Shown here piece by piece: positions 42,805 to 51,952 of a DNA stretch of 64,000 nt. Positions within the stretch are counted from its first letter, which is position 1. Each line of letters begins with the position of its first letter. Under the pieces are notes generated by a model. The model was not told the origin of the DNA. It made no database searches and saw only the letters and a program-made list of their open reading frames with translations. The translations under genes were made by a program, and so were the position numbers. The DNA is from Isachenkonia alkalipeptolytica (lineage in GTDB: Bacteria; Bacillota; Clostridia; Peptostreptococcales; T1SED10-28): NCBI RefSeq assembly GCF_009910325.1, contig NZ_SUMG01000001.1, positions 186,001-250,000 on the forward strand, read 5' to 3'.

Positions 42805-43548
42805 ATGGAAAATATTCAAATTTTGGGCCTCGGCCCCGGTGCCAAAGACTATGTGCTTCCCGTGACCCTGAAAAAAATTCGTGAGGCCTCGGTGATTGTA
42901 GCAGGAAAGCGTAATCTACTTGAGGTGGAGGGACTGATCGACAAACCGCTTAAAGCGTCGGAAAAAATTAGGATTACCGCTCCCTTAGAGAAGGTGATGG
43001 AAAAAATACAGGATTCGAGAAAAAAAGGGAAAAAAATTGCCGTGGTGGTTTCGGGGGACCCGGGGTTTTACAGTATGCTTTCCTTTATGAAAAAGCATTT
43101 TTCCTCGGAGGAGCTGGAAGTAATCCCGGGGATCAGCTCGATGCAGGTGTTTTTCGCAAGGCTGAGTTTTCCCTGGAAGGAAGCTTATATCGGGAGCCTT
43201 CACGGAAAGACCGGGGATTTGGAGGCGGTTTATCATAATCGTTATTCCTTTTTCTTAACGGATCAAGACAATACTCCTTTCAAGATTAAAGAACAGTTAT
43301 ATCAAAAAGGGGAGAAGGATTCGATAAAGAAAAAGATCCTTGATGGGATGAAAATCCATATCGGAGAAAACCTGACGTATTCCGATGAGAAAATTACAAG
43401 CTGTCGGTTATCGAAAGTACCGAAGGAAATTGACAATCTATGTGTGGTGGTGTTGGAAAATGAAAACGAAACAGTACCGGGGCATTCCCGACGAAGCGTT
43501 TTTTCGGGGGAAGGTACCCATGACCAAAGAAGAGGTAAGAGGCATTAG
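42805..43548 (+). CDS. cbiE: Cobalt-precorrin-7 C5-methyltransferase CbiE
   Basis: A 247-aa tetrapyrrole methylase. GLGPGAKDYVLPVT near residue 7 is the SAM/substrate loop, VVVSGDPGFYSML near 72 the central motif and VIPGISSMQVFFARL near 103 the third. It methylates C5 while CbiT methylates C15. The conserved fold ends at LCVVVLEN near residue 218; the last 29 residues lie in the 89-base overlap with cbiT and look like a non-homologous extension after loss of the original stop. Confidence 0.92.
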   Translation: MENIQILGLGPGAKDYVLPVTLKKIREASVIVAGKRNLLEVEGLIDKPLKASEKIRITAPLEKVMEKIQDSRKKGKKIAVVVSGDPGFYSMLSFMKKHFSSEELEVIPGISSMQVFFARLSFPWKEAYIGSLHGKTGDLEAVYHNRYSFFLTDQDNTPFKIKEQLYQKGEKDSIKKKILDGMKIHIGENLTYSDEKITSCRLSKVPKEIDNLCVVVLENENETVPGHSRRSVFSGEGTHDQRRGKRH

Positions 43549-44059
43549 CATAAACAAACTTCGACTCCGGGGAGGGGAAACTCTTTTGGATATCGGAGCG
43601 GGCTCCGGCAGTCTTTCCGTGGAAATGGCCATTGCTGTTGGAAAACAGGGAGGGGTCCATGCTGTGGAAATCAACCCGGAGGGAGTTCAACTGATCCACA
43701 AAAACCGGGACAAGTTTGCCGTGGACAATCTACAGGTCCGTCAAGGGAAAGCTCCGGAAGCCCTTAAAGATTTGCCGCTTATGGACGGCGTGGTCATCGG
43801 GGGCACGAAGGGAGCCATGAAAGAGATCTTCCAGGTGTTACGGGAAAAACTAAGACCCGAGGGGCGTTTGGTGATCAATGTACTGACATTGGAAAATCTC
43901 AGTTTAGCCCAGGAAATGCTAAAGATTCATGAGTACAAGGACATTGAAATTATTCAAGTTGCCATAAATAAGGGTCATGATGTGGGAAATTTGACGATGA
44001 TGAAGGCGGAAAACTCGATTTACATATTATCCGCTACAAAGAAAGGGGAATCCCGATGA
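43460..44059 (+). CDS. cbiT: Cobalt-precorrin-6B C15-methyltransferase (decarboxylating) CbiT
   Basis: A 199-aa Rossmann-fold SAM methyltransferase. It starts KQYRGIPDEAFFRGKVPMTK, the usual CbiT N-terminus, so ATG at 43460 is the start despite the 89-base overlap with cbiE. LLDIGAGSGSLSVEMA near residue 44 is the SAM-binding motif, with GVVIGGTKG near 112. It methylates C15 and decarboxylates the C12 acetate. Confidence 0.93.
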   Translation: MKTKQYRGIPDEAFFRGKVPMTKEEVRGISINKLRLRGGETLLDIGAGSGSLSVEMAIAVGKQGGVHAVEINPEGVQLIHKNRDKFAVDNLQVRQGKAPEALKDLPLMDGVVIGGTKGAMKEIFQVLREKLRPEGRLVINVLTLENLSLAQEMLKIHEYKDIEIIQVAINKGHDVGNLTMMKAENSIYILSATKKGESR

Positions 44060-44763
44060 AAAAACTATACGGCATTGGTGTTGGACCGGGGGACCCGGAG
44101 TTGATAACGATAAAAGGGATTAACGTGTTGAAAAAGGTTTCGGCTATTGTTACCCCCCAGGGAAAGAAAGGGGAGGATAGCATTGCCTTAACAATTGCAA
44201 AGCCCTACCTCCGAGAGGAGGTTCATATTGAGTCCCTGGTATTTCCCATGACAAAGGATCCTAAAGCCTTGGAACTTTCCTGGGATGAAAATCGAAAAAA
44301 AATTGAAAATCTGCTGGACAACTACAACGAGGTAGCTTTTTTAACATTGGGGGATCCAAGTGTTTTCAGTACTTATATGTATATGATTCCGAGATTGATG
44401 GCAAGAGATATTTCCGTTGAGACCATTCCGGGAATTACCGCCTTTTCAGCCCTGGGCTCCGCCATTAATAAAAGTCTTACCCTGGATACGGAAGCCCTAG
44501 GGGTATATCCGATGCAAAAGAATGCAATTGGCTTACGATCCGCCCTGAAAATCTTCGATAATCTTGTGGTGATGAAGCTTTCCACAGATCCTGAAGCCAT
44601 AAAGGAAGTTCTAGAGGAGCAGGGACTGGAACGAAATTTTGTAATCGTATCCCATGTAAGTCAACAGGAACAGAAGGTAAGTTATGATATCTCGAAGCTT
44701 AACAAAGGCCAAGTGCCCTATTTATCAACGATGCTGATCAAGAAAAAGGAGGTGTTTCAATGA
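44056..44763 (+). CDS. cbiL: Cobalt-precorrin-2 C20-methyltransferase CbiL
   Basis: A 235-aa tetrapyrrole methylase: YGIGVGPGDPELITIKG near residue 4, FLTLGDPSVFSTYMYMI near 95 and TIPGITAFSALGSAIN near 122. It adds the C20 methyl group to cobalt-precorrin-2, the first ring-contraction step. It overlaps cbiT and cbiF by four bases each (ATGA). Confidence 0.93.
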   Translation: MKKLYGIGVGPGDPELITIKGINVLKKVSAIVTPQGKKGEDSIALTIAKPYLREEVHIESLVFPMTKDPKALELSWDENRKKIENLLDNYNEVAFLTLGDPSVFSTYMYMIPRLMARDISVETIPGITAFSALGSAINKSLTLDTEALGVYPMQKNAIGLRSALKIFDNLVVMKLSTDPEAIKEVLEEQGLERNFVIVSHVSQQEQKVSYDISKLNKGQVPYLSTMLIKKKEVFQ

Positions 44764-45518
44764 AAACCGTCTATTTTGTAGGGGCCGGCCCAGGAGATCC
44801 GGAACTGATTACCGTAAAGGGACAAAACCTTGTGAAAGAGGGGGATATAATTATCTATGCGGGATCCCTGGTGAATGAAAAAATCCTGGACTGCAAAAAG
44901 AAAGATGCGAAACTTTACAACAGTGCTTCCATGACCTTGGATGAAGTATTGGAGGTAACGGAGCGCTCTCTGGCAAAAGGAGAAATGGTGGTACGGGTAC
45001 ATACGGGAGACCCGACGATCTATGGAGCGATTAAAGAGCAGATTGATGCCCTGGAGGAAAAAGGTATTCGTTCCGTGGTCATTCCCGGGGTAAGCTCCTT
45101 TACCGCTTCGGCGGCGTCTCTTAACCGAGAGTTGACCCTGCCCGGTGTCAGCCAAACCGTAATTTTAACCCGGCTGGAGGGGAGAACCCCGGTACCGGAA
45201 CTGGAAAAGTTGGAAAGTCTCGCCCGGCATCAGTCCACCATGGCGATTTTCCTATCGGTTCAAATGATTGACAGGGTGGTGGAAAAACTACGAACCCACT
45301 ATCCGGAAGATACCCCTATTGCCGTAGTGCAGCGGGCCACCTGGGAGGACCAAAAGCAGGTAATCGGAACCTTAGGAGAAATTGGAGAAAAAGTAAAGGA
45401 AGCAAAGATTTCGAAAACGGCACAGATTCTTGTGGGACGTTTTCTAGGAGAGGAGTATGAACTCTCAAAGCTCTACGACCCGAAATTCACCCATGAATAT
45501 CGAGAGGCCAAAAGATGA
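44760..45518 (+). CDS. cbiF: Cobalt-precorrin-4 C11-methyltransferase CbiF
   Basis: A 252-aa tetrapyrrole methylase: FVGAGPGDPELITVKG near residue 5, RVHTGDPTIYGAIKEQ near 79 and VIPGVSSFTASAASLNRELT near 103. The CbiF-specific YAGSLVN near 37 separates it from CbiL and CbiH. It methylates C11. Overlaps with cbiL and cbiG by four bases indicate coupled translation. Confidence 0.93.
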   Translation: MKTVYFVGAGPGDPELITVKGQNLVKEGDIIIYAGSLVNEKILDCKKKDAKLYNSASMTLDEVLEVTERSLAKGEMVVRVHTGDPTIYGAIKEQIDALEEKGIRSVVIPGVSSFTASAASLNRELTLPGVSQTVILTRLEGRTPVPELEKLESLARHQSTMAIFLSVQMIDRVVEKLRTHYPEDTPIAVVQRATWEDQKQVIGTLGEIGEKVKEAKISKTAQILVGRFLGEEYELSKLYDPKFTHEYREAKR

Positions 45519-46714
45519 GTTGGGGAATTATTACGCTGACTCAAAACAGTCTTCATTTAGGACTTCGGGTTAAGGATTCATTAAAAGATAACGGTACCCT
45601 TTACGCTCCGGAGAAGATTATTAATTCCTATAGAAATGAGATTATAGAATCCATAGACCAGCCTTTTAAATCTTTCGTCAAGTCCATCTACCAAAAGCAC
45701 CAGGGCATGATTTTCATTATGGCCGCAGGGATTGTGGTTCGAAGCCTGGAGGGCCTATTAGAGCATAAATCCAAGGACCCCGGGGTGATTGTAATGGATG
45801 AGAAGGGAGAATTTATTATCCCAATCCTCTCGGGACATTTAGGAGGGGCTAACGAAATGGCCATCGTGCTGGCAGAAAAACTGAAAGCCACACCGGTAAT
45901 TACCACCGCTTCCGATGTTCAAGGGAAAATGGCTGTGGATATGCTGGCTAAGAAGTTAGGTTTTGCATTCGTCGATTTTAACGCCGCAACGAAACTAAGC
46001 GGAAAAATTGTAAATGATGAAAAAGTAGTGGTATTTACAGAGGTCCCTTTACCGGATTGGGTAGAAAAGTACTTTCCCGTCCTTCGTTGTAGTAAGGAAC
46101 AGTTGCCGGATAAGGTCCAGGAGCACTCCGGCGGTGCAATCATCGTCAGTAGTCGGAACTTGGGAAAGGAGCTTGGAAGCAAACCTGTAAGAAAACATAA
46201 AAGTGAACGGGAAAGCAAAAAAGATAATGGACAGGAAAGCGAGCAAGCAGGTGAAGAAGGAAATGAACAAGGAAGTAAACAAGCTTGGGAGCATAAATTT
46301 AACAGTGCTTATAGGATTCAGTTGTATCCGAAGAACTTAATCCTAGGCATCGGCGCCCGTAAAAATGTTTCCGCCAGCCATGTACGCCGAAGCATTGAAG
46401 CGGTACTAAAGGACTTCGGCTACAGTGCATTAAGCATTAAACATTTTGCCACAGTGGATGTGAAAGAAAAGGAACCGGGTATTCTAGAGGGAATTAAAGA
46501 ATTTAATCGACCCTTAAAAATCATCTCCCGGGAGGAAATAAAAACCGTGGAAGGGAGTTTTGAAGGTTCGAACTTTGTCAAAGAAACCCTTGGAATTTTG
46601 GCGGTGGCTGAACCTGCAGCCTATCTTTCCTCGACAAAGGACGGAGAGTTTATCTTTGGAAAAAGGAAAATTGAGGGGCTGACCTTAGCTCTTTGGAAGG
46701 AGAACTGTCATTGA
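45515..46714 (+). CDS. cbiG: Cobalt-precorrin-5A hydrolase CbiG
   Basis: A 399-aa protein that opens the delta-lactone and releases acetaldehyde. The N-terminal domain has FIMAAGIVVRSLEGLLEHKSKDP and PILSGHLGGANEMA (residues 66-118); the C-terminal domain starts at LILGIGARKNVSASHVRRSI near residue 273. Between them lies a charged low-complexity insert of about 35 residues (229-264, rich in Glu, Lys, Ser, Gln and Gly), not typical of CbiG. Confidence 0.92.
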   Translation: MSWGIITLTQNSLHLGLRVKDSLKDNGTLYAPEKIINSYRNEIIESIDQPFKSFVKSIYQKHQGMIFIMAAGIVVRSLEGLLEHKSKDPGVIVMDEKGEFIIPILSGHLGGANEMAIVLAEKLKATPVITTASDVQGKMAVDMLAKKLGFAFVDFNAATKLSGKIVNDEKVVVFTEVPLPDWVEKYFPVLRCSKEQLPDKVQEHSGGAIIVSSRNLGKELGSKPVRKHKSERESKKDNGQESEQAGEEGNEQGSKQAWEHKFNSAYRIQLYPKNLILGIGARKNVSASHVRRSIEAVLKDFGYSALSIKHFATVDVKEKEPGILEGIKEFNRPLKIISREEIKTVEGSFEGSNFVKETLGILAVAEPAAYLSSTKDGEFIFGKRKIEGLTLALWKENCH

Positions 46715-47454
46715 AAAAAGGAAAAATTTATGCCGTGGGAATCGGCCCGGGATCCCGGGAACACCGAACCCTTAGAGCCGTAGAAGCCATAAAAGAAAGT
46801 ACGGGAATTGTGGGTTACAAAACCTACATCCCTTTAATAGAAGATTTAATCGAAGATCAACAGGTGCATCGCCTGGGAATGAAACATGAAGTGGAGCGGT
46901 GTGAAAAAGCCCTGAGTCTCGCATTACAAGGGAAGACCGTATCCTTAATCAGCAGCGGGGATGCAGGAATATACGCCATGGCGGGGATTTTATTTGAAGT
47001 AATCGAAAAAAACAACGCCCTGGGAAAGGTGAATATTGAAGTGGTTTCCGGGGTTACGGCATCCTCCGCCGCCGCGGCAAGCCTTGGTGCACCGATTATG
47101 CATGACCATGTATCCATTAGCTTAAGCGATTTGTTGACCCCCTGGAGTGTAATTGAAAAACACCTGGATCTTGCTGGACAGGGAGATTTCGTCATTAGTT
47201 TATACAATCCGAAAAGCAAAGGACGTCCGAAGCACCTTCAAAACGCGACGGAAATTTTACTCCGGCATCGTAGGAAAGATACCCCTGTGGGCATTGTAAT
47301 CAATGCCAAGCGAGAGGGCGAATCCGTAAAGATCACCACCTTGGAGGCTTTACCTACAGAAGAAGTGAATATGTTTACGATGGTTCTGATCGGAAACAGC
47401 AACACCAAAATCCTTGGAGATTTTTTAGTGACTCCCCGAGGTTATGACCTATGA
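46711..47454 (+). CDS. cbiH: Cobalt-factor III/precorrin-3B C17-methyltransferase CbiH
   Basis: A 247-aa tetrapyrrole methylase: YAVGIGPGSREHRTLRAVEA near residue 6, LISSGDAGIYAMAGILFE near 73, VVSGVTASSAAAASLGAPIM near 107 and SLYNPKSKGRPKHL near 158. It methylates C17 and drives ring contraction. TTG at 46711 is chosen (GGAAGGAG 8 bases upstream) and overlaps the CbiG stop as TTGA; the frame also has TTG at 46693. Confidence 0.92.
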   Translation: MKKGKIYAVGIGPGSREHRTLRAVEAIKESTGIVGYKTYIPLIEDLIEDQQVHRLGMKHEVERCEKALSLALQGKTVSLISSGDAGIYAMAGILFEVIEKNNALGKVNIEVVSGVTASSAAAASLGAPIMHDHVSISLSDLLTPWSVIEKHLDLAGQGDFVISLYNPKSKGRPKHLQNATEILLRHRRKDTPVGIVINAKREGESVKITTLEALPTEEVNMFTMVLIGNSNTKILGDFLVTPRGYDL

Positions 47455-48224
47455 TTTGGATAGCCGCCGGTACCGAAGAAGGGCGACGGATTGCGAAGGC
47501 CTTGGCAGAAAAAGACCAAGAAATTATGGTCAGTGTCACCACGGAATACGGAGGTTCTCTTTTACGAAGGGAGCTGGAGAATGTAAGGATCATCGATCGT
47601 GCCCTGGATTATCAGTCAATGGGAAAAATCATAAAGGAGTTTCCCATAACAAAGATTGTTGACGCCACCCATCCCTATGCGGATCTGGTTTCAAAGAATT
47701 TGATTGCATTGGCCGAGAAAAACGTTATATCCTATATCCGCTACGAGCGCCCCTCCCTTAAAGAGCTGATTCAAAAGGAAATACCGGAACATGAAAAAGA
47801 TCATATTTTATGGGTGAAGAACACTGGGGATGCCGTTGAAGCATTAAACAAAAGTCGGGGAAAGGTACTGCTGACCATGGGAAGCAAAACCCTGGGAGAT
47901 TACCTGAAGGGTTTGGATTCCTCAAGAATTTATGCCCGGCTCCTGCCGGTGGCGAAGGTGATGGAAAAATGCAGAGCTTTAGGGCTACCCCCCGGTCAAA
48001 TACTGGGTATGCAGGGTCCTTTCTCAACAGAGTTTAATCGCGCTACGTTGAAGGAATTCAATATCGAATCCTTGGTCACTAAGGACAGCGGCCTCACGGG
48101 AGGGGTCCGGGAAAAAATCCTTGGGGCTCTGGAGACGAAGGTTCAAATAATAATTATTGAAAGACCCGGCGTGGTTTATCCAAGGGTTTTTAGTGATATG
48201 GAAGCATTGATGAAAGAACTGTAA
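47451..48224 (+). CDS. cbiJ: Cobalt-precorrin-6A reductase CbiJ
   Basis: A 257-aa NAD(P)H-dependent reductase. IWIAAGTEEGRRIAKAL near residue 2, IVDATHPYADLVSKN near 66 and YIRYERPS near 92 are CbiJ/CobK motifs; LPPGQILGMQGPFSTEFN near 178 and LVTKDSG near 204 complete the active site. It overlaps cbiH by four bases and is the last gene of the first transcription block; 198 bases without a recognised signal follow. Confidence 0.93.
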   Translation: MIWIAAGTEEGRRIAKALAEKDQEIMVSVTTEYGGSLLRRELENVRIIDRALDYQSMGKIIKEFPITKIVDATHPYADLVSKNLIALAEKNVISYIRYERPSLKELIQKEIPEHEKDHILWVKNTGDAVEALNKSRGKVLLTMGSKTLGDYLKGLDSSRIYARLLPVAKVMEKCRALGLPPGQILGMQGPFSTEFNRATLKEFNIESLVTKDSGLTGGVREKILGALETKVQIIIIERPGVVYPRVFSDMEALMKEL

Positions 48225-48422
48225 TCGCATAGAAATTATTAGTAATAGAATAAGTAAAGGTATCAGCAGTTAAGCAGAAAGTAACTATAGCAGCACTGTA
48301 ATTATAAAAAAAACCCAGTAAGGTATGGAATGCACAGGATTTGTTAGACGGATGGTAAATACTGATCGTTTTAAAATACAATCATTAACTCAATAAAACA
48401 GTTTAAGAGAGGAGAACAACAA

Positions 48423-48794
48423 ATGAAAAGAGGATTATTTATTTTAGCCCATGGAAGCCGCTCTCCTGAAGCGGGAAAACAGCTGGAAAATGTGGTGGCA
48501 AACATCGAAAAAAATGGAGGAGCAAAGTTTCAATTTGTTGAATACGGCGCCATGGAACTGTCCAAACCTTCTTTTCCCCAAGGCATAGAAAATTTGGCGA
48601 ACAAAGGGGTCGAGGAAATTGTGATTGTTCCCCTGTTTTTATTTTTCGGGAATCATATCAAAAAAGACATCCCCAAAATCCTGGAGGATATTAAGGTAAA
48701 GCATCCGAATGTGAAATTCACCTTGACCAGCCCCATTGGAGAGGATCCGAGAATTGTGGACATCGTCATCGAAAAGGGAAATCAAGCACTGTAG
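48423..48794 (+). CDS. cbiX: Sirohydrochlorin cobaltochelatase, short CbiX
   Basis: A 123-aa protein of the short CbiX type, which works as a dimer. LFILAHGSRSPEAG near residue 5 and PLFLFFGNHIKKDIP near 73 carry the two metal-ligand His residues. It inserts cobalt into sirohydrochlorin, the committing step of the anaerobic pathway. GAGGAG precedes the ATG; the hemA start is 17 bases downstream. Confidence 0.9.
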   Translation: MKRGLFILAHGSRSPEAGKQLENVVANIEKNGGAKFQFVEYGAMELSKPSFPQGIENLANKGVEEIVIVPLFLFFGNHIKKDIPKILEDIKVKHPNVKFTLTSPIGEDPRIVDIVIEKGNQAL

Positions 48795-48811
48795 ATCTAG
48801 GAGGAATACCG

Positions 48812-50086
48812 ATGAAGATTATATCCTTTAGTATCAATCATAAAAAAGCGAAGATCGATTTTCGGGAAAAGGTATCCTTTACGAAGTCGGGACTGATAAA
48901 GGCATTGGAAATCCTTCGTGAGGGATCGGGTTTTGAAGAAGGGGTTATTTTATCCACCTGTAACCGTACAGAGCTCATTGCAGTAGTGGAAGATCTCACC
49001 AATGCGGAAACCCGGTGCCGAAAGTTCTTTTCCGATTTTTTTCATCTGAAGCATGGAGAAATCCTGGGGCAGTACGATTTCAAAGAGGAGACCGATGCCA
49101 TCAATTATCTTTACGAAGTGGCAGCGGGGCTGGACTCTATTGTTCTTGGAGAGGATCAAATCCTGGGTCAAGTTAAAGAGGCCTACACCAAAGCCCAGGA
49201 AATCGGTGCCAGCGGTAAAGTGCTAAATAAGCTGTTTCTTGGAGCAATCACCACGGCGAAGGAGATTCGAACCACCACCCGTATTTCACAAAACCCTCTA
49301 TCCATCAGTAGTATCGCTATTCAAAAAGGGAAAGAGGTTTTAGGAAGCTTAAAGGATAAAACCGTTTTGGTGGTGGGCTATGGAAAAATGAGCCGTCTGG
49401 CCATGAATCATCTCGTGGAAGAAGGGGTTGTAAAAATCTACCTATGCAACAGGCGGGCGGAGAGGATCGAAGAGATAAAAGACCCTAAAATACACAAAAT
49501 CTCCTATCAGGATAAGTACCGGATTTTACAGGAGGAAGAAATCCATCTGGTCATCAGCGCCACGGGAGCTCCCCATATGATCTTTGAACGGGAAAACTTC
49601 GAAGGGCTGCATAAGCGATTTTTAATGGAAAATCGATCCTTGGCAATGATTGATATTGCCCTGCCTCGGGATGTGGATCCAAGCATTGGGGAGCTACAAG
49701 GCATTCATCTTTACACCGTGGACGATTTAAAAGTAATTGCAACGGGAAATCTGAAGGGGCGAGAGTCTCTAGTAGAGGAAATCAAAGAGTGTATTGAAAA
49801 AGCTGTGTCGGATTATGAATGTTGGCAGCGGTGTATTCCCGTCCATCCCAAAATCGCAAAAATCAAGAACCAAAGCAGTACCTTGGTGGACCGGGAACTG
49901 GAGGATCTTTTTCGAAAGTTGGAACACTTAGAGGGTAAGGACCAAAAGCTGATTGAAAAGAAAGTAAAAAGCATCGTGGGTAAAATCCTCAAAACCCCCA
50001 TATTGGAAATGAAAAAGGCCGGAGAAAAGGGAGAGTCCGATGAGGCCGTAAAATTTGCCCATCGTTATCTTGGAGTTAAAGAATAA
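48812..50086 (+). CDS. hemA: Glutamyl-tRNA reductase HemA
   Basis: A 424-aa enzyme that reduces glutamyl-tRNA to glutamate-1-semialdehyde. The catalytic Cys lies in LSTCNRTELIAV near residue 50, VAAGLDSIVLGEDQILGQVK near 109 is the substrate site, and TVLVVGYGKMSRLA near 188 the NADPH fold. Length fits. It heads a heme-type gene block within the cobalamin locus, which makes ALA supply part of cobalamin synthesis here. Confidence 0.95.
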   Translation: MKIISFSINHKKAKIDFREKVSFTKSGLIKALEILREGSGFEEGVILSTCNRTELIAVVEDLTNAETRCRKFFSDFFHLKHGEILGQYDFKEETDAINYLYEVAAGLDSIVLGEDQILGQVKEAYTKAQEIGASGKVLNKLFLGAITTAKEIRTTTRISQNPLSISSIAIQKGKEVLGSLKDKTVLVVGYGKMSRLAMNHLVEEGVVKIYLCNRRAERIEEIKDPKIHKISYQDKYRILQEEEIHLVISATGAPHMIFERENFEGLHKRFLMENRSLAMIDIALPRDVDPSIGELQGIHLYTVDDLKVIATGNLKGRESLVEEIKECIEKAVSDYECWQRCIPVHPKIAKIKNQSSTLVDRELEDLFRKLEHLEGKDQKLIEKKVKSIVGKILKTPILEMKKAGEKGESDEAVKFAHRYLGVKE

Positions 50087-50099
50087 AAGGGAGTGGGGA

Positions 50100-50128
50100 G
50101 ATGACAGCGGGACGGAGAAACTGTCATC
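50100..50128. repeat. REP-like palindrome
   Basis: GATGACAGCGGGACGGAG then AAACTGTCATC; the best-kept copy, between hemA and the precorrin-2 dehydrogenase gene. Confidence 0.85.
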
Positions 50129-50267
50129 CCATAAAACTGCGTGGTTGTCTCGGGCGGGATTGTATGCTAACTGGACTAAATCATTATTGGAGGAGTATCT
50201 TTAGAAAAATAGAGGCGGAATAGATTCGTAACACGGGTAAAAATCAAGAACGATAAGGAGGCAGTCT

Positions 50268-50933
50268 ATGGCTTATCCCATCGTACTAAAACATAGGAAT
50301 CAAAAAGTCCTGATCATCGGAGGTGGGGCGGTAGCCCTCAGAAAAGCGAGAAGACTAAGGCGTGAAAGTTTTGAAATCATAGTCGTTGCTCTAAAATTCA
50401 GCAGGAAAGCCCAGGCGTTTTTTAAACAGAATGGAATTGTCTTTGTGAAAAGAGGATTGACAGAAGAGGATTTTCCAGGTGTGGACCTGGTGTTTAATAC
50501 TTCAGGGAATGAAAAGGTTCGTGGGATGATTCATCGAGCCAGAAAGCATCATAAATTCTGGCTAAACGACGGATGTTTTCCGGGGGATTCGGATTTTCAT
50601 GTTCCCGCCAGCTACAACCAGGGAGATTTGATGTTAAGCGTATATACCCATGGGAAGAGTCCGGCTCTTGGGAATCGCTTCCATGAGTACTTTGAGGATT
50701 GTTTTGGTAGGGATTGGCAGGCGGTTCTTGAAATTCTTGGAAGAGAACGAAAAAGGCTGTTGGCGGAAGAACCTTCAGAGGAGCGGCGAAAAGAGCTTTT
50801 ACGGCGAATGGTGGAAGAAATTCCTGAGGCAATGTTTGAACCTGGGGATCTCTTGCCCGAGGAGAAAGAAAGAATTTTGGAAAACATACAAAAGGCCTGG
50901 AAAAAAGATGATGGGAATGGCGAAAAAATATAG
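50268..50933 (+). CDS. Precorrin-2 dehydrogenase/sirohydrochlorin ferrochelatase-like protein
   Basis: A 221-aa protein of the Met8/SirC/CysG N-domain family. VLIIGGGAVALRKARRLRR near residue 14 is the NAD-binding fold; NQGDLMLSVYTHGKSPALGNR near 118-138 is the conserved chelatase-fold loop. The stretch LVFNTSGNEKV near 74-84 takes the place of the usual AATDD, so the catalytic Asp common in the family is not there. It should oxidise precorrin-2 to sirohydrochlorin for CbiX. AAGGAGG lies 7 bases before the ATG. Confidence 0.85.
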   Translation: MAYPIVLKHRNQKVLIIGGGAVALRKARRLRRESFEIIVVALKFSRKAQAFFKQNGIVFVKRGLTEEDFPGVDLVFNTSGNEKVRGMIHRARKHHKFWLNDGCFPGDSDFHVPASYNQGDLMLSVYTHGKSPALGNRFHEYFEDCFGRDWQAVLEILGRERKRLLAEEPSEERRKELLRRMVEEIPEAMFEPGDLLPEEKERILENIQKAWKKDDGNGEKI

Positions 50934-51004
50934 AAATAGAGAAAAAATCCTCATATAAATTTCATCATTATAACAGGTAGCAAATCAGAAAGGAGATTGG
51001 TCCA

Positions 51005-51952
51005 ATGAAACGAGTGATCAATATCGGATCCCGAGACAGCAGACTAGCATTGATTCAGAGTGAAATCATCATCGAGGCTTTAAAAGCCAGTTACCCCGAA
51101 TATGATTACAATATAATAAAAATCAAAACCAAAGGGGATAAAATTTTGAATAAAACCCTAAGCAAAGTAGGAGGAAAGGGACTGTTTGTTAAGGAGATTC
51201 AGCAGGCTCTTTTATCGGAAAAAATTGATTTAGCGGTGCACAGCATGAAAGATCTTCCGGGGGAGACTCCAAAGGATTTGGTGATCGGTGCCATGCCAAA
51301 GAGAGAGGATCCAAGGGATGTTTTGATTCTCAGAAAAGAAAAGAGACTTCAAGACATTCCTAAAGGGGGATTGATCGGAAGCAGCAGTCTTAGAAGACAG
51401 TCTCAAATTCTAAAACAGCGCCGGGATCTCAGTATTAAAGGGATTCGTGGAAACGTGCAGACTCGACTTCGAAAAATGGAAGAGGAGGAAATGGACGGGA
51501 TCATTCTTGCGGCGGCGGGACTGAATCGGTTAGGGTTAAGCTTTGATAATTTCGCACACCTGAACACAGAAGATTTTATCCCTGCGGTGGGACAGGGGGC
51601 CCTTGGCTGTGAGATTCGAAGAGAAGACCGGGAGCTGAAGAATATGTTAAAGACCATTGAAGACATTCCTACAACTTTGGCAGTACAAGGGGAGCGAAGT
51701 TTTTTAAAAGCTCTAAACGGAGGTTGTCATGCTCCTATCGCCTGTTATGGAAAGATTCAGGATAGTAAGCTTATCCTCCGGGGCATGGTGGGAGAAGCAT
51801 CGGGAGACTTGCATCTGGTGGAAGCGATCAGCGGTGCCATGGAGGAAGGGGTCCGCTTAGGAAAAGAGCTTGCCAAAGTCTTAGAAGCTAGAGGCGCCAG
51901 GGAACTGTTGCAACGGGAGGAGGAGAAGGAGCATGCATCGGACCGAATGTAA
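51005..51952 (+). CDS. hemC: Porphobilinogen deaminase HemC
   Basis: A 315-aa enzyme that joins four porphobilinogens into hydroxymethylbilane. GSRDSRLALIQSE near residue 8, VHSMKDLPGE near 78, SSLRRQSQIL near 126 and the dipyrromethane-binding Cys in LNGGCHAPIA near 239 are all present. It overlaps the cobA/hemD gene by 20 bases. Confidence 0.95.
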   Translation: MKRVINIGSRDSRLALIQSEIIIEALKASYPEYDYNIIKIKTKGDKILNKTLSKVGGKGLFVKEIQQALLSEKIDLAVHSMKDLPGETPKDLVIGAMPKREDPRDVLILRKEKRLQDIPKGGLIGSSSLRRQSQILKQRRDLSIKGIRGNVQTRLRKMEEEEMDGIILAAAGLNRLGLSFDNFAHLNTEDFIPAVGQGALGCEIRREDRELKNMLKTIEDIPTTLAVQGERSFLKALNGGCHAPIACYGKIQDSKLILRGMVGEASGDLHLVEAISGAMEEGVRLGKELAKVLEARGARELLQREEEKEHASDRM

